Positions 17,736 through 26,841 of a DNA stretch of 64,000 bases are shown in pieces. This DNA comes from Cellvibrio sp. pealriver (GTDB lineage Bacteria; Pseudomonadota; Gammaproteobacteria; Pseudomonadales; Cellvibrionaceae), in assembly GCF_001183545.1 (NCBI RefSeq), contig NZ_KQ236688.1, forward strand, positions 3,608,395 through 3,672,394, in the 5' to 3' direction. Position numbers and translations under genes: made by a program. The first letter of the stretch is position 1. Each line of letters begins with the position of its first letter. The notes beneath the pieces are model-generated. The model was not told where the DNA came from. It did not search any database and worked only from the letters and a program-made list of their open reading frames with translations.

Positions 17736-18608
17736 TCAACGCCTGCGAATAAGGCTGCGCAGTGCGATCAGCGCAAATCGTGCCCAGATGGCAACTAACA
17801 CCAACGCCAGTAGTGGCAGCGCAGGAGCGGTGTGAAAAAATTTAAGATAAAAACGGCTCATGCCTTTGTGCTTGTGCCATTCCACAAACAGTGGGCGCGA
17901 TTTGCTGCAAGTGCCTTGATCGTGGGTGATGGGTGCTGAAGGCACAAAGAGAATGTCCCAGCCGGCGCGGATAAAGCGCATGCACCAATCCAGATCTTCA
18001 CAGTGCAAAAAATACCCTACATCCCACAGACCGACCTGCGCAATTGCCTCGGGTTTAACCAGCATGCATGCGCCGGAAATCGCCTCGACGGTGATAGGGC
18101 TGTCGGGCAGTGGTTGCTGGTGCAGGTTAAAATCCACCAACAGCGATGGCCAGCGCTTGGCGAGCGCTTGCAAACCAAATGCGCGTACCAGCGTGCGGCT
18201 TGGGGTCGGTGTCAAACGGCGGCCGCCGGCTTGTTCGCTGCCATCGGGGTTCAATAACAAACCGCCCACCATGCCTGCCTTGGGATTACGGGTGAGCTCC
18301 TCAAAGAGTTCGGCAACGCTGTTGTTGCCACAAATGCAATCGGGGTTGAGGAAAAACCAGTAAGGGTGCTGCGCTGCGCGTGCACCTATATTGCAGGCTG
18401 CGGCAAAACCGAGGTTGGCGGTATTGCGGATAATCCGCACGCGCGCATCGCCCGCAAACTGCGCTTCAACCAATGCGATGCTGTTATCGCGTGAGGCGTT
18501 ATCCACCAGAACCACGTCGCTCACCTGATCGATAACAGACCGGATGCAGGCCACTAAACCCGGCCCGGCGTTGTAATTGACGATGATGGTGGAGATGGGA
18601 GGTGCCAC
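17736..18608 (-). CDS. Family 2 glycosyltransferase
   Basis: This protein of about 290 residues, from a GTG at 18608, transfers a sugar from a nucleotide donor (COG1216-like, often rhamnosyltransferases). Motifs are STIIVNYNAG at the N-terminus, VVLVDNASRDNS, NPDC in the position of the DXD motif, and HCEDLDWCMRF, the acceptor-side ED motif. A C-terminal hydrophobic helix ending in RRR points to membrane attachment. The frame stays open upstream to 18830, but that would overlap gspE on the other strand and adds residues unlike the family. No strong ribosome-binding site marks the GTG, so the start is uncertain. It is divergent from gspE. Confidence 0.8.
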   Translation of the reverse strand: MAPPISTIIVNYNAGPGLVACIRSVIDQVSDVVLVDNASRDNSIALVEAQFAGDARVRIIRNTANLGFAAACNIGARAAQHPYWFFLNPDCICGNNSVAELFEELTRNPKAGMVGGLLLNPDGSEQAGGRRLTPTPSRTLVRAFGLQALAKRWPSLLVDFNLHQQPLPDSPITVEAISGACMLVKPEAIAQVGLWDVGYFLHCEDLDWCMRFIRAGWDILFVPSAPITHDQGTCSKSRPLFVEWHKHKGMSRFYLKFFHTAPALPLLALVLVAIWARFALIALRSLIRRR

Positions 18609-18755
18609 AGTGATATCCGCTTGGGTAAAAGTCCGCGAGCATAGCGGATGTGCGGACGGACTGCATCCGCAGGCTGCATGGGCAAGTGGCGCATTTTGCA
18701 GTAGTATGCCAAGCCATTTATGCCGTAAGTGCAAAGACAAGAGTGAAGTTGAAAC

Positions 18756-20450
18756 GTGGATAAACTGATTGGCGAAATGCTCATCGAGCGCGGACTGGTT
18801 CAGCCCGACGACATCAAAAAAGCCCTGCAATTACAGCAGTCGGTGGGTGGGCGTATTGGTGCCGGTTTGGTGCGTATGGGCGCAATCGCCGAGGAGCAGT
18901 TGCTTGAAGTCTTGTCGCAGCAACTGGAAATTCCGGTGGTGCAATCCGGTAAGGGTTTGCCCGATGCCAGCGCGCTCTACAGTTTTATCCAGCAGTCCCG
19001 CTTGGACATCAATTGGTGTATCGATAACCGCGTATTGATCTGGAGCCCGGCCGAACAGCAATTGCATTACACCGGTCGCGATCCGCTTTCCCCGTTTGTG
19101 CGCGATGTACTCGCCTATCACTATCCGGAATTCGCCATTCAGCCTTGCCTGTTATCCAGCCACAGTCTGGACATCCTGATCGATTATTTGCGCAAAGAGC
19201 TCAATGCCGAGCGCTTTTTCTCGGAAGGCAGCGAAACCAAAGGCCTGCGCGAACTTGCAGAAGAAGCACCGGTAGTCGAGTTGGTAAACAACATTTTCTC
19301 CAAAGCCGTGGCCTTTAACGCCTCGGATATCCACCTTGATCCGCAGGAAGAAGTCTTCCGCGTGCGCTTGCGTGTGGATGGTGTATTGCAAACTCATCTG
19401 GAGCAGCCGATTGACCGCTACCCGGCGGTGGCCTCGCGGGTAAAGCTTATTTCGGAAATTGATATCGCCGAGCGCCGCCTGCCGCAAGATGGCCGTATCA
19501 CCACCCGCGTCAACGGCCGCGAGATGGATGTGCGCGTGTCTACTTTGCCCGGTGTGCACGGTGAATCCATCGTTATGCGTCTGTTGCCTAAAGATCGCAA
19601 AGAGCTGTCGCTTGCTACCTTGGGATTGGAGCAGGACCATCTGGATCTGGTGGGCTCGCTGATGCAGGAAGCGAACGGGATTGTATTGGTAACCGGGCCG
19701 ACCGGTTCCGGTAAATCCACCACGCTCTACGCTGCCCTGCAGGAAGCGACTGACGGCACACGCAAAATCCTCACTGTGGAAGATCCGGTCGAATACCAGT
19801 TGCCGGGCATCACCCAGGTACAAGCTCATGCCGAAATTGGCTACACCTTTGCCAAAGCCCTGCGCGCGTTCTTGCGTCAGGACCCGGATGTGATCATGGT
19901 GGGTGAGATCCGCGATCTGGAAACCGCGCAAATTGCGATCCAGTCAGCACTCACCGGCCACCTGGTGTTATCCACTTTGCACACCAACGATTCGCTTTCC
20001 GCGTTCACTCGTTTGATCGATATGGGCGTTGAGCCATTTCTGGTGGCTGCGCCTATCAAGGCCGTACAAGCCCAGCGCTTGGTGCGCAAAGTCTGTAAAC
20101 ACTGCGCCAAACCAACGCAGGTTCCGGAATCGATCAGTGCCGAATTTGCCAAGCTTGAGCGCGGCTTTCTTGGCGAGCATTTTGTACCGATCTGGATGGA
20201 AGCTGTCGGTTGCGCCGCCTGTAACCACACTGGCTACTCCGGCCGTATGGGGGTGTACGAGATAGTCCCGATTTCGCCGGAGCTGCACGACATGATTATC
20301 GCCAACACGCCAGTGACCGAAATGCGCAAACTGGCGCGCAGGCAAGGCCATAGATCCATGTATCAGGACGGCTTGATCAAAGCCGCCAAAGGCCTGACCA
20401 CGGTAGAAGAAGTCATGCGGGCAACCAATATTGATGCGGATTCCGAGTAG
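18756..20450 (+). CDS. gspE: Type II secretion ATPase GspE
   Basis: This 564-residue hexameric ATPase powers pseudopilus assembly on the cytoplasmic face. The N-terminal domain (about 1-150) is MshEN/GspE_N-like. Walker A is GPTGSGKST (314-322) and Walker B VIMVGEIRD (379-387), with Asp-box and His-box regions between. A zinc site of four cysteines (447, 450, 486, 489) is typical of GspE as opposed to PilT. The start is GTG at 18756. It opens an eleven-gene cluster in the order E-F-G-H-I-J-K-L-M-N-D, the same as Xanthomonas xps, in which no gspC precedes. Confidence 0.95.
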   Translation: MDKLIGEMLIERGLVQPDDIKKALQLQQSVGGRIGAGLVRMGAIAEEQLLEVLSQQLEIPVVQSGKGLPDASALYSFIQQSRLDINWCIDNRVLIWSPAEQQLHYTGRDPLSPFVRDVLAYHYPEFAIQPCLLSSHSLDILIDYLRKELNAERFFSEGSETKGLRELAEEAPVVELVNNIFSKAVAFNASDIHLDPQEEVFRVRLRVDGVLQTHLEQPIDRYPAVASRVKLISEIDIAERRLPQDGRITTRVNGREMDVRVSTLPGVHGESIVMRLLPKDRKELSLATLGLEQDHLDLVGSLMQEANGIVLVTGPTGSGKSTTLYAALQEATDGTRKILTVEDPVEYQLPGITQVQAHAEIGYTFAKALRAFLRQDPDVIMVGEIRDLETAQIAIQSALTGHLVLSTLHTNDSLSAFTRLIDMGVEPFLVAAPIKAVQAQRLVRKVCKHCAKPTQVPESISAEFAKLERGFLGEHFVPIWMEAVGCAACNHTGYSGRMGVYEIVPISPELHDMIIANTPVTEMRKLARRQGHRSMYQDGLIKAAKGLTTVEEVMRATNIDADSE

Positions 20451-20455
20451 CGGCC

Positions 20456-21646
20456 ATGCAATTTAGTTACAAAGCCCTCGACCAGCAGCAATCGGTGATC
20501 AGCGGTGTTATCGAAGCCACTGACGAACGCGAAGCTGCGCGCCTGATCCGCGAGAAAAACCTGCAACCCCTGACGGTGGCACCCCATGAGGAGTCCTCAG
20601 GGAATATCCGCAAAAAACTCGGGCGTGAGGAAATTACCGTCTCCCTGTTCGAGTTGACCACCATGCTCGAATCGGGCGTTTCCATTGCCGAAGCCCTGCA
20701 GTCGCTGCAGGAGGCGGATTCCCACCCGCAGCTGCGCAAATTTTATCGCTCAGCGTCAGAGCAGCTTCAACGAGGAGCCAGTTTTGGGCAGGCGCTACGT
20801 GCGGCAGATCTAAAATTACCGCCGTATTTCATTCAATTGGTTGAGGCGGGCGAAGCATCCGGGCAGTTGGGGCAGACCATGCGCCGCGGTGTGGAGCAAA
20901 TGGAATATGACCTGTCGGTGGTCAATGAACTGCGCAATGCGCTGATTTACCCGGCGGTATTGGTGCTCACCGGTATCAGCGCTGTGGCACTTATCTTTAT
21001 TTTTGTAGTCCCAAAGTTCGCCAATTTGATGGATGGCAAGCAAGAGTTGCCGATGCTGGCGACGGCAGTGCTATCGACGGGCTTGTGGCTCAATGAAAAC
21101 TTCTATTGGGTTGCGGCAGCGGTCGTGGTGCTGGGTGCAATGTTGGCGATGCAGTTTGCAAAACCCGAAGTGCGCCAGACACTGTTGGATAAAATGTCCG
21201 GCCTGCCAGTGTTTGGTCGCTGGCTGGCCGAATCCGATATCGCCCGCTGGTCATCGGTCATGAGTGCCATGCTCTCCAGCCACATTGAACTCACGCGGGC
21301 ATTGGATTTGGCGCGCGCCAGCGTCAAAAATTCGCGCCGCAACAAAGCTCTGCTGGCGGCGTTGAATGCCGTGCAATCCGGCGGCAGTTTGTCCAAGGCG
21401 TTGCAGGACAACCAAATCCTGAATGCCACCGCCTACAACCTGATCCGCGCGGGCGAAAAAACCGGCCGTCTTGCCGAGATGCTGCAAGCCGTCGCCAAAA
21501 TTTATGAAAACTCCGGCAAAAACCGGATGAAACGCTTGTTGTTGTTAATCGAACCCTTGGCGATTGTGTTTATCGGGATTGCCGTGGGGGTGATTATTCT
21601 GGGGTTAATCCAGGCGATCACCAGCGTTAACGACGTAGCTATTTAA
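20456..21646 (+). CDS. gspF: Type II secretion inner-membrane platform protein GspF
   Basis: This 396-residue polytopic protein forms the assembly platform that couples the GspE ATPase to pseudopilin extrusion. It has two repeated cytoplasmic T2SSF domains (around 65-190 and 270-390), each followed by membrane helices, including NALIYPAVLVLTGISAVALI and the C-terminal PLAIVFIGIAVGVIILG segment. It starts 5 bases after gspE. A palindromic repeat separates it from gspG. Confidence 0.95.
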   Translation: MQFSYKALDQQQSVISGVIEATDEREAARLIREKNLQPLTVAPHEESSGNIRKKLGREEITVSLFELTTMLESGVSIAEALQSLQEADSHPQLRKFYRSASEQLQRGASFGQALRAADLKLPPYFIQLVEAGEASGQLGQTMRRGVEQMEYDLSVVNELRNALIYPAVLVLTGISAVALIFIFVVPKFANLMDGKQELPMLATAVLSTGLWLNENFYWVAAAVVVLGAMLAMQFAKPEVRQTLLDKMSGLPVFGRWLAESDIARWSSVMSAMLSSHIELTRALDLARASVKNSRRNKALLAALNAVQSGGSLSKALQDNQILNATAYNLIRAGEKTGRLAEMLQAVAKIYENSGKNRMKRLLLLIEPLAIVFIGIAVGVIILGLIQAITSVNDVAI

Positions 21647-21648
21647 GA

Positions 21649-21684
21649 AATCCCCTAGCCCTTTTTAAAAGGGGCTGGGGGATT
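21649..21684 (+). repeat. 36-base palindromic repeat between gspF and gspG
   Basis: The arm aatcccctagccctttt pairs with aaaaggggctgggggatt, including two G-U pairs, to give an almost uninterrupted stem starting directly after the gspF stop. Similar cccct/aggggg palindromes are known as dispersed intergenic repeats in many bacteria. Here it could act as an mRNA-stabilising or attenuating hairpin that sets the major-pseudopilin level apart from gspE and gspF. Its right arm covers the only ribosome-binding-like G-run in front of the earlier ATG at 21689, one reason to prefer the ATG at 21713 for gspG. Confidence 0.7.
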
Positions 21685-21712
21685 AACCATGAACATTTTT
21701 AAGAGAGACGTT

Positions 21713-22150
21713 ATGCGTAATACACACACTCGCCAACGCGGCTTCACCATGATCGAACTCTTGGTGGTACTGGTTATCCTTGGTCTGCTGGCGGGTCTCG
21801 TCGGCCCCAAAATGTTTGGCAAGGTCGATAGCGCCAAAGTCAAAACCGTGGAAACCCAGCTCAAATTGCTGAAATCGGCGTTGCAAACCTATCGCCTGGA
21901 TATGGGCGAATACCCCAGCACCCAAGAGGGCTTGGGCGCGATTATCCGCTCGCCCGACAGCGCGCGCGCCCAGCAAAACTGGAAAGGGCCTTATCTGGAT
22001 GAAGAAATTCCGCTCGATCCATGGGGAACTGCCTACCAATATCGTCGCGAAAAAAATGGCCTGCAGGATTTCACCCTCTATTCATTGGGTGCCGATGCCA
22101 AACCCGGCGGTGAAGGTCTGGATGCCGACATAGGTTTGGCGACCAAATAA
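21713..22150 (+). CDS. gspG: Major pseudopilin GspG
   Basis: This 145-residue protein is the main subunit of the type II secretion pseudopilus. Short leader MRNTHTRQRG is cut by the prepilin peptidase before Phe, giving FTMIELLVVLVILGLLAG with Glu5 conserved. The C-terminal calcium-site region (DPWGTAYQYR, GADAKPGGEG) is intact. ATG at 21713 (aagagag at 21701-21707) gives a usual-length leader. An in-frame ATG at 21689 would add eight residues and is less likely. Confidence 0.94.
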   Translation: MRNTHTRQRGFTMIELLVVLVILGLLAGLVGPKMFGKVDSAKVKTVETQLKLLKSALQTYRLDMGEYPSTQEGLGAIIRSPDSARAQQNWKGPYLDEEIPLDPWGTAYQYRREKNGLQDFTLYSLGADAKPGGEGLDADIGLATK

Positions 22151-22191
22151 TCCTTTTTCTCGCCAGTAGAAATCCCAACAGCAGAAACCCT

Positions 22192-22584
22192 ATGAACCCG
22201 CGCGCCGGATTTACCCTTATCGAATTGTTGGTGGTACTGATGATTCTCGGGCTCACCAGCGCGCTGGTGCTGCCGCGCTTGCCTGCCATTTATGAGCAAT
22301 TTCAAGATAAGTCCGATCAGGAGCGCGTCGCGCAGCTACTTTCATCGCTCCCGTTAAAAGCCTATACCCGCCAGCAAACCATCACCCTCAAACCAGAAGA
22401 TGCGCTGCAAGTCTTGCGCAACGAAGGTTTGCAGCTGGATGGCCAGCTCAAGCTGCATCTCAAACAACCCATCACTTATCAACCGAATGGTGTTTGTCTG
22501 GGTGGTCAAATGGATGTCGAGCTCAACGGCATCACCCGCCGCTTACAGCTAGACCCGCCTTACTGCGAGCCGCGTGAACAATGA
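22192..22584 (+). CDS. gspH: Minor pseudopilin GspH
   Basis: This 130-residue pseudopilin has leader MNPRAG followed by FTLIELLVVLMILGLTSALV with Glu5. It is shorter than many GspH proteins (about 170), and the C-terminal domain is reduced. Its stop overlaps the start of gspI (ATGA). Assignment as H rests on gene order. Confidence 0.85.
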   Translation: MNPRAGFTLIELLVVLMILGLTSALVLPRLPAIYEQFQDKSDQERVAQLLSSLPLKAYTRQQTITLKPEDALQVLRNEGLQLDGQLKLHLKQPITYQPNGVCLGGQMDVELNGITRRLQLDPPYCEPREQ

Positions 22585-23033
22585 CCAGGCAGCGCGCAAC
22601 AATACCCAAATCCTCTCGCGGTTTTACGCTGGTCGAGGCCATGGTCGCACTGGTGATTTTCTCCATGGCGGCGATGGGTATTTACAGTTGGATCAATACC
22701 AATCTCATCTCCCTCAATCGCGTCGCCGTGGTGGCAGAATCAGAATTTGTGGTGAATTCGGCTATCGAACGTCTGAAATTGGTGGATTTGCGCAGCGAAA
22801 CCGAGGGCTCGTTTAATGTCGCGGGCTACGATGTGCAGTGGCGTGCGGAATTAGTGGAGCCCTGGCGGCAAGGGCGCACCCCGCAAGGTGCTATCGGCCT
22901 CTACGATTTAGGCTTGTACAACCTGACGTTGGATCTATTCAAAGAGAACCGCTTGGCTACTAGCTATCAATATCGGCAAACCGTTTATCACCAAGCGCGC
23001 GAATTCAAAATTGAGGGCGATGATGACTTCTAA
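22581..23033 (+). CDS. gspI: Minor pseudopilin GspI
   Basis: This 150-residue protein has leader MTRQRATIPKSSRG and mature start FTLVEAMVALVIFSMAAMGI, the FTLVEv-VALxI form typical of GspI. It forms the pseudopilus tip with GspJ and GspK. The start codon overlaps the gspH stop and the end overlaps gspJ, indicating translational coupling. Confidence 0.92.
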   Translation: MTRQRATIPKSSRGFTLVEAMVALVIFSMAAMGIYSWINTNLISLNRVAVVAESEFVVNSAIERLKLVDLRSETEGSFNVAGYDVQWRAELVEPWRQGRTPQGAIGLYDLGLYNLTLDLFKENRLATSYQYRQTVYHQAREFKIEGDDDF

Positions 23034-23625
23034 TCGCCTCCATAAACAACGTGCGTTTACGCTGATTGAAATGTTAGTGGTGATGATTATTGTCGCCATG
23101 GTAGTCACTTTGATTGTGCAGGGGTTTGGCTACACTCTGGGTGTTTACCAGCGGGTGGTGAGTAAACAGAGTAATGCTTACCAGCAGGCATTCGCCTATC
23201 GCTGGTTTACCGGAAGCTTGCAAACACCAATTGCTATGCGCCCTAAAGACAGGGGTTTGCAGGGCGATGCCAACCAATTAAGTACTTATAGTTATCAGCC
23301 TTTACTGGCGCAGCAGGGGATAAAAACCTTGATTGTCTGGGAATTGCTCGACAACGGCGGTGAGTTGCAGCTGGCTTATCGGGAAGCTGGCCAGCAGTTT
23401 CCAGTACAGCGTTGGCCTGGTGCCAGCGGGTACTTTGAATATCTAAGTGAACAAGGTCAGTGGTTACCTCGTTGGCCAGAGGAAAAAAGGGAAATACAGC
23501 CACTCCCCAAAGCCGTCCGCTTGGTGGTGAGCCGCGGCGATGAAGTCTTCAACTATGTTGCTGTGAACACCATGCGCCTGCGTGCTGAAGTCACTATGGA
23601 TGAGGTGATGTATGGCCGCGATTAA
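23020..23625 (+). CDS. gspJ: Minor pseudopilin GspJ with Ala at the cleavage site
   Basis: This protein of about 201 residues from ATG 23020 (or ATG 23023, with gaggg just upstream) has a leader followed by FTLIEMLVVMIIVAMV with Glu5. The residue before the cut is Ala (LHKQRA-FTLIE, codon GCG), where almost all pseudopilins have Gly. Prepilin peptidases tolerate Ala at this place in some studied cases, so the protein may still be processed, perhaps slowly. It overlaps gspI at its start and gspK at its end. Confidence 0.9.
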   Translation: MMTSNRLHKQRAFTLIEMLVVMIIVAMVVTLIVQGFGYTLGVYQRVVSKQSNAYQQAFAYRWFTGSLQTPIAMRPKDRGLQGDANQLSTYSYQPLLAQQGIKTLIVWELLDNGGELQLAYREAGQQFPVQRWPGASGYFEYLSEQGQWLPRWPEEKREIQPLPKAVRLVVSRGDEVFNYVAVNTMRLRAEVTMDEVMYGRD

Positions 23626-24676
23626 ACCCTTGCAGCGCCAGCAGGGGTTTATCCTTGCTGCCACCCTGTGGGTACTGGCGATCATGTTTATCGCTGTCGG
23701 TATTTTTCATGCCTATGTGCAAAACAAACTGCAATTGGCTACCCAAGCTAAAGCCAATCTACAGCAGCAATTGGATGCGTATTCAACATCGCAAACGGTG
23801 CTGTATCTCCTCGCTGGCTCACGCATGACCCGCTCGGGTTTAACCTTTGCGCTACAGGATGAATCGGCTTACATAACAGAAGATGGACTGCTGATTACTG
23901 ACCCCGTGGGCGATGAAATGCTATTGGATGGCACCGACTATAAAGGGCTTGGCGATAGCTTTTTTAGTATTCAGGATCTCTCGGGGTTAATCGCTATCAA
24001 TGTGCCAGAGCCTTATGACTTGGTGAACATGATTGAAAAAGTTGAGCCGAACCCTGTAACTCGTGCGCAATTAATCAGCCGACTGCAAGACTATATCGAC
24101 TTGAATGAGCAGGTCAGGCTTTCCGGCGCAGAGAAAGAGGATTATTTACGCGCAGGCTTGGCGCTGCCCACTAATGACTATTTGCGCTCCGAATCGGAGC
24201 TTTATCGTGTGTTGGGCTGGCAGCAATGGCTGGAGTCGCATCCGCAATTTCGTTGGCAGGAATGGTTGAGTGCGCGCCGCGATTCGGTTATGAATTTGAA
24301 TGTCCTGCCAAAAAGCTTACTCATGGGATATTTGGGATTAAACGAGGAGACAGCCAATCTCTTGATGCAAGAGCGAGTGACTAATCCATTCCGCACAGTA
24401 GAGGATTTTGTCGCCCGCACTGGTTTGCCGATGAATCTGGAAGAGGAAAAATACCGTTTTTTTCCATCCAATGAATACCGTTTGCGCTTTTGGGGGAGGG
24501 GGGGACAAGCCGAAGTGATTAGCCTACAATTGACGCCCAACGGCATATTTGGCCCTTGGCAAATCAACTACCGGTATAGTGTCCAGCGTGTTAATGAAAA
24601 TAACGAACTTTCTCCCCCGGCAATGGCGCTTGAGCAAACCAGTCTCTTTGGTCACGCCTTGGGTGATAACCGCTGA
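23612..24676 (+). CDS. gspK: Minor pseudopilin GspK
   Basis: This 354-residue protein is the large tip pseudopilin. Leader MAAIKPLQRQQG is followed by FILAATLWVLAIMFIAVGIF. Position 5 is not Glu, as expected for GspK. The large globular domain contains a helix-hairpin-helix-like stretch (ETANLLMQERVTNPF) found in the family. It overlaps gspJ by 14 bases and the beginning of gspL. Confidence 0.93.
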   Translation: MAAIKPLQRQQGFILAATLWVLAIMFIAVGIFHAYVQNKLQLATQAKANLQQQLDAYSTSQTVLYLLAGSRMTRSGLTFALQDESAYITEDGLLITDPVGDEMLLDGTDYKGLGDSFFSIQDLSGLIAINVPEPYDLVNMIEKVEPNPVTRAQLISRLQDYIDLNEQVRLSGAEKEDYLRAGLALPTNDYLRSESELYRVLGWQQWLESHPQFRWQEWLSARRDSVMNLNVLPKSLLMGYLGLNEETANLLMQERVTNPFRTVEDFVARTGLPMNLEEEKYRFFPSNEYRLRFWGRGGQAEVISLQLTPNGIFGPWQINYRYSVQRVNENNELSPPAMALEQTSLFGHALGDNR

Positions 24677-25703
24677 GGGCGCTCTACCCTTAAATGAGTT
24701 GTCGGCTGCCAATCCAATCCAAATGGATTCAGCACGCGTAATCCTGCCGCGCCAATATCTCTTCTATATATATATCGCTTTAGCGAATGTACCTAAAAGC
24801 CTGCGTGCGAATGTGATCCAACAGCGCATCCAACAAGTCAGCCCTTTTTCCAACCCGGCAAGCTGGATAATCCAGGAAGATAACGCAGCACAAGTCTGGT
24901 TTTGGGATGCTGCGTTAATCGCACAGCATCGCATAGCAAATCCACACCTGCCCCAAGCAGTTTTGCCTGAGCCACTATTAAGAGCTCCCCAGCAGGAAGG
25001 GTTTTATCTACAGGCCTGTCTGAATGGATGGGATATGCAATATTGGGTTGAGGGCGAATTGCGCTATACCCGTTGGTTGCCTATCAAACCGGATACACGA
25101 ACCTTAGCTGATTTTGTCCGCCAGTGCGGCAAGAATACGGCTGAGGCTAATTGGGTGGATCTTGAAGTAGCGCTTATGGATCGCCCCTGGAATGAAAAAC
25201 CCTTTTGGACAAAAGAAACCTTAACCAATGAAAAAATCGCCACCAAACTGATTGCCGGTGTGTTGGTCGCCTGGGTGTTTCTGGAGTTGGGTTTGGGGCT
25301 TGGTACCCAAATAAAATCGTCCTGGCTTGCTGCGCAAGTTGCTGAAAAAAATGAAGCCATGATGGACCTGGTCAATCAGCGCGATGGCGCGTTACGCCAG
25401 CAGGAATTTAATCAAGCTATCGGCCAATTAGTGTCTGCGCCATCACCATTATTTTTGTCTGCGCAAATCCACCAGTGCTTGGCCGATTTCGATTTCGCCA
25501 TTCTGGATTGGCAATACCAGCGCGGCCAGTTGGTATTGCTGCTGCAAAAAGAGGGACTGGATACGCGGGCATTAATTGAATCCTGTGCGGCTAATCCGGT
25601 ATTTACCGATGTCCGGGTTGAACCGGGCCTCACGCCCGAGCAAACACGTGTGTTGTTTAGCTTGCAAGGTGAGCCATCAGAGGGGCAAACCGATGCTGAG
25701 TAA
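24594..25703 (+). CDS. gspL: Type II secretion protein GspL (divergent)
   Basis: From ATG 24594 the product has 369 residues: a cytoplasmic part of about 215 residues that should bind GspE, one membrane helix near 218-238 (LIAGVLVAWVFLELGLG) and a periplasmic ferredoxin-like tail. Family similarity is weak by eye, so the name rests on position between gspK and gspM, topology and length. The start is uncertain: 24594 overlaps gspK by 83 bases without a clear ribosome-binding site. GTG at 24663 or ATG near 24722 are alternatives but would shorten an already short cytoplasmic domain. Confidence 0.75.
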   Translation: MKITNFLPRQWRLSKPVSLVTPWVITAEGALPLNELSAANPIQMDSARVILPRQYLFYIYIALANVPKSLRANVIQQRIQQVSPFSNPASWIIQEDNAAQVWFWDAALIAQHRIANPHLPQAVLPEPLLRAPQQEGFYLQACLNGWDMQYWVEGELRYTRWLPIKPDTRTLADFVRQCGKNTAEANWVDLEVALMDRPWNEKPFWTKETLTNEKIATKLIAGVLVAWVFLELGLGLGTQIKSSWLAAQVAEKNEAMMDLVNQRDGALRQQEFNQAIGQLVSAPSPLFLSAQIHQCLADFDFAILDWQYQRGQLVLLLQKEGLDTRALIESCAANPVFTDVRVEPGLTPEQTRVLFSLQGEPSEGQTDAE

Positions 25704-26316
25704 TCTGCACAAGGCGCTGTTACCTCACTGGCTACAGCTGCAACAACAAACTGCCGCTAATCCTCGCCTGCGTTGGATGCTTTGGGGCATCCTTTATATC
25801 TTCCTGATGTATTTCGCACTGAGCCTGGGCGAGTGGCGCGCAGAACAGCAGCAAGAGATAAGCCAGCTACAACGCACCGCGACGAAACTGGAACAGTTGG
25901 AATCCCAAACCGAATGGCCGGATCGCTGGGCAGCTGAACAAGCCGTGTCATCCCAATTACAAAATCGTGTTTGGAAAGCCAAAACGATTGGCTTGGCCGA
26001 GGCAGACCTACAAAACTATCTGCGCAACCTGATCAATAACCACAATGGCGATGGCTTGCGCTTGCGTCTGGCACCCACAGAAACGGTGGTGATCGGCGGG
26101 GAAAATATGTTCAAGGTAAGTGCCGATGTATCAGCCGTGTTGAGTGTTATGCAAATCGATAACCTGATGCGCGCCATGGCAGAGCATCCACAGGCTTTGC
26201 TGGTTGAGCGCTTTTCTTACAGTGCCCAACGTTCCGGCCAATTTAATATGCTGGTGACTGCGTATTTCAGTAGTGCAGAAAATGAGACCAGCACAGAAAA
26301 CGGAGCCCAAAAATGA
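25693..26316 (+). CDS. gspM: Type II secretion protein GspM
   Basis: This 207-residue bitopic inner-membrane protein has a short cytoplasmic N-terminus, a helix at about 28-46 (LWGILYIFLMYFALSLG) and a periplasmic coiled segment followed by a ferredoxin-like fold. It partners with GspL. ATG at 25693 overlaps the gspL end by 11 bases and has gagggg 8 bases upstream, whereas the frame open further upstream lies inside gspL. Confidence 0.87.
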   Translation: MLSNLHKALLPHWLQLQQQTAANPRLRWMLWGILYIFLMYFALSLGEWRAEQQQEISQLQRTATKLEQLESQTEWPDRWAAEQAVSSQLQNRVWKAKTIGLAEADLQNYLRNLINNHNGDGLRLRLAPTETVVIGGENMFKVSADVSAVLSVMQIDNLMRAMAEHPQALLVERFSYSAQRSGQFNMLVTAYFSSAENETSTENGAQK

Positions 26317-26834
26317 GCCTGTTGCAACGTTTTGCCCAGCTCCCGGCGCATGAGCAAATTGTCTATACACTTGCCGCTAAATTGGCAGGCCTCGCATTTG
26401 TACTGGGTATGTTGTGGGTAATGCTGGGTTTGGGCGATCAATCCCCAGCGGCGGATAACGACTGGCAAGCATCTCAATTACCCAAAACAGAAGATGCAAT
26501 GGGGCTTTACGTCACCGTTGCAGAAAAACCGCGCTGGTTTTCAGAGGCGGGAATGCAACAAGCCAAGCCAGTGGAAGATCCAGCAAAAGCACTGGAAGGT
26601 AAACCGGAAAGCTTGCGCCTGACCGGCTTGGTCACCAAAGGCGATACACGCTACGCTCTGTTTGTGCCGATCATTGCCTCCGCTGCCACAGGAAAATCCT
26701 CCGTGCTGCAATTTAAGGAAGGCGATAAATTGGTAGGTGACTGGCAAGTAACAACAATTGAAACCAATCAGGTGCAAGTCCGTATGGGCGATGAAACCCG
26801 CACCCTCAAAATGTATCAGCCTAAAGCAAACTAA
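26313..26834 (+). CDS. gspN: XpsN/GspC-like type II secretion connector
   Basis: This 173-residue protein has one membrane helix (about 20-42, LAAKLAGLAFVLGMLWVMLGL) and a small periplasmic beta domain from about residue 95 (LRLTGLVTKGDTRYALF, LQFKEGDKLVGDWQV, VRMGDETRTL). This is the homology-region fold of GspC, without the C-terminal PDZ or coiled-coil domain. Gene order immediately before gspD matches xpsN of Xanthomonas, whose product binds the secretin and is thought to replace GspC. It overlaps gspM by four bases (ATGA). Confidence 0.82.
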   Translation: MSLLQRFAQLPAHEQIVYTLAAKLAGLAFVLGMLWVMLGLGDQSPAADNDWQASQLPKTEDAMGLYVTVAEKPRWFSEAGMQQAKPVEDPAKALEGKPESLRLTGLVTKGDTRYALFVPIIASAATGKSSVLQFKEGDKLVGDWQVTTIETNQVQVRMGDETRTLKMYQPKAN

Positions 26835-26841
26835 TCGCAAA

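Noticed and set aside
18608..18830. Longer start at 18830 for the minus-strand glycosyltransferase
   Set aside because: It would overlap the start of gspE and adds residues with no similarity to the family, whose domain begins at ISTIIVNYN.
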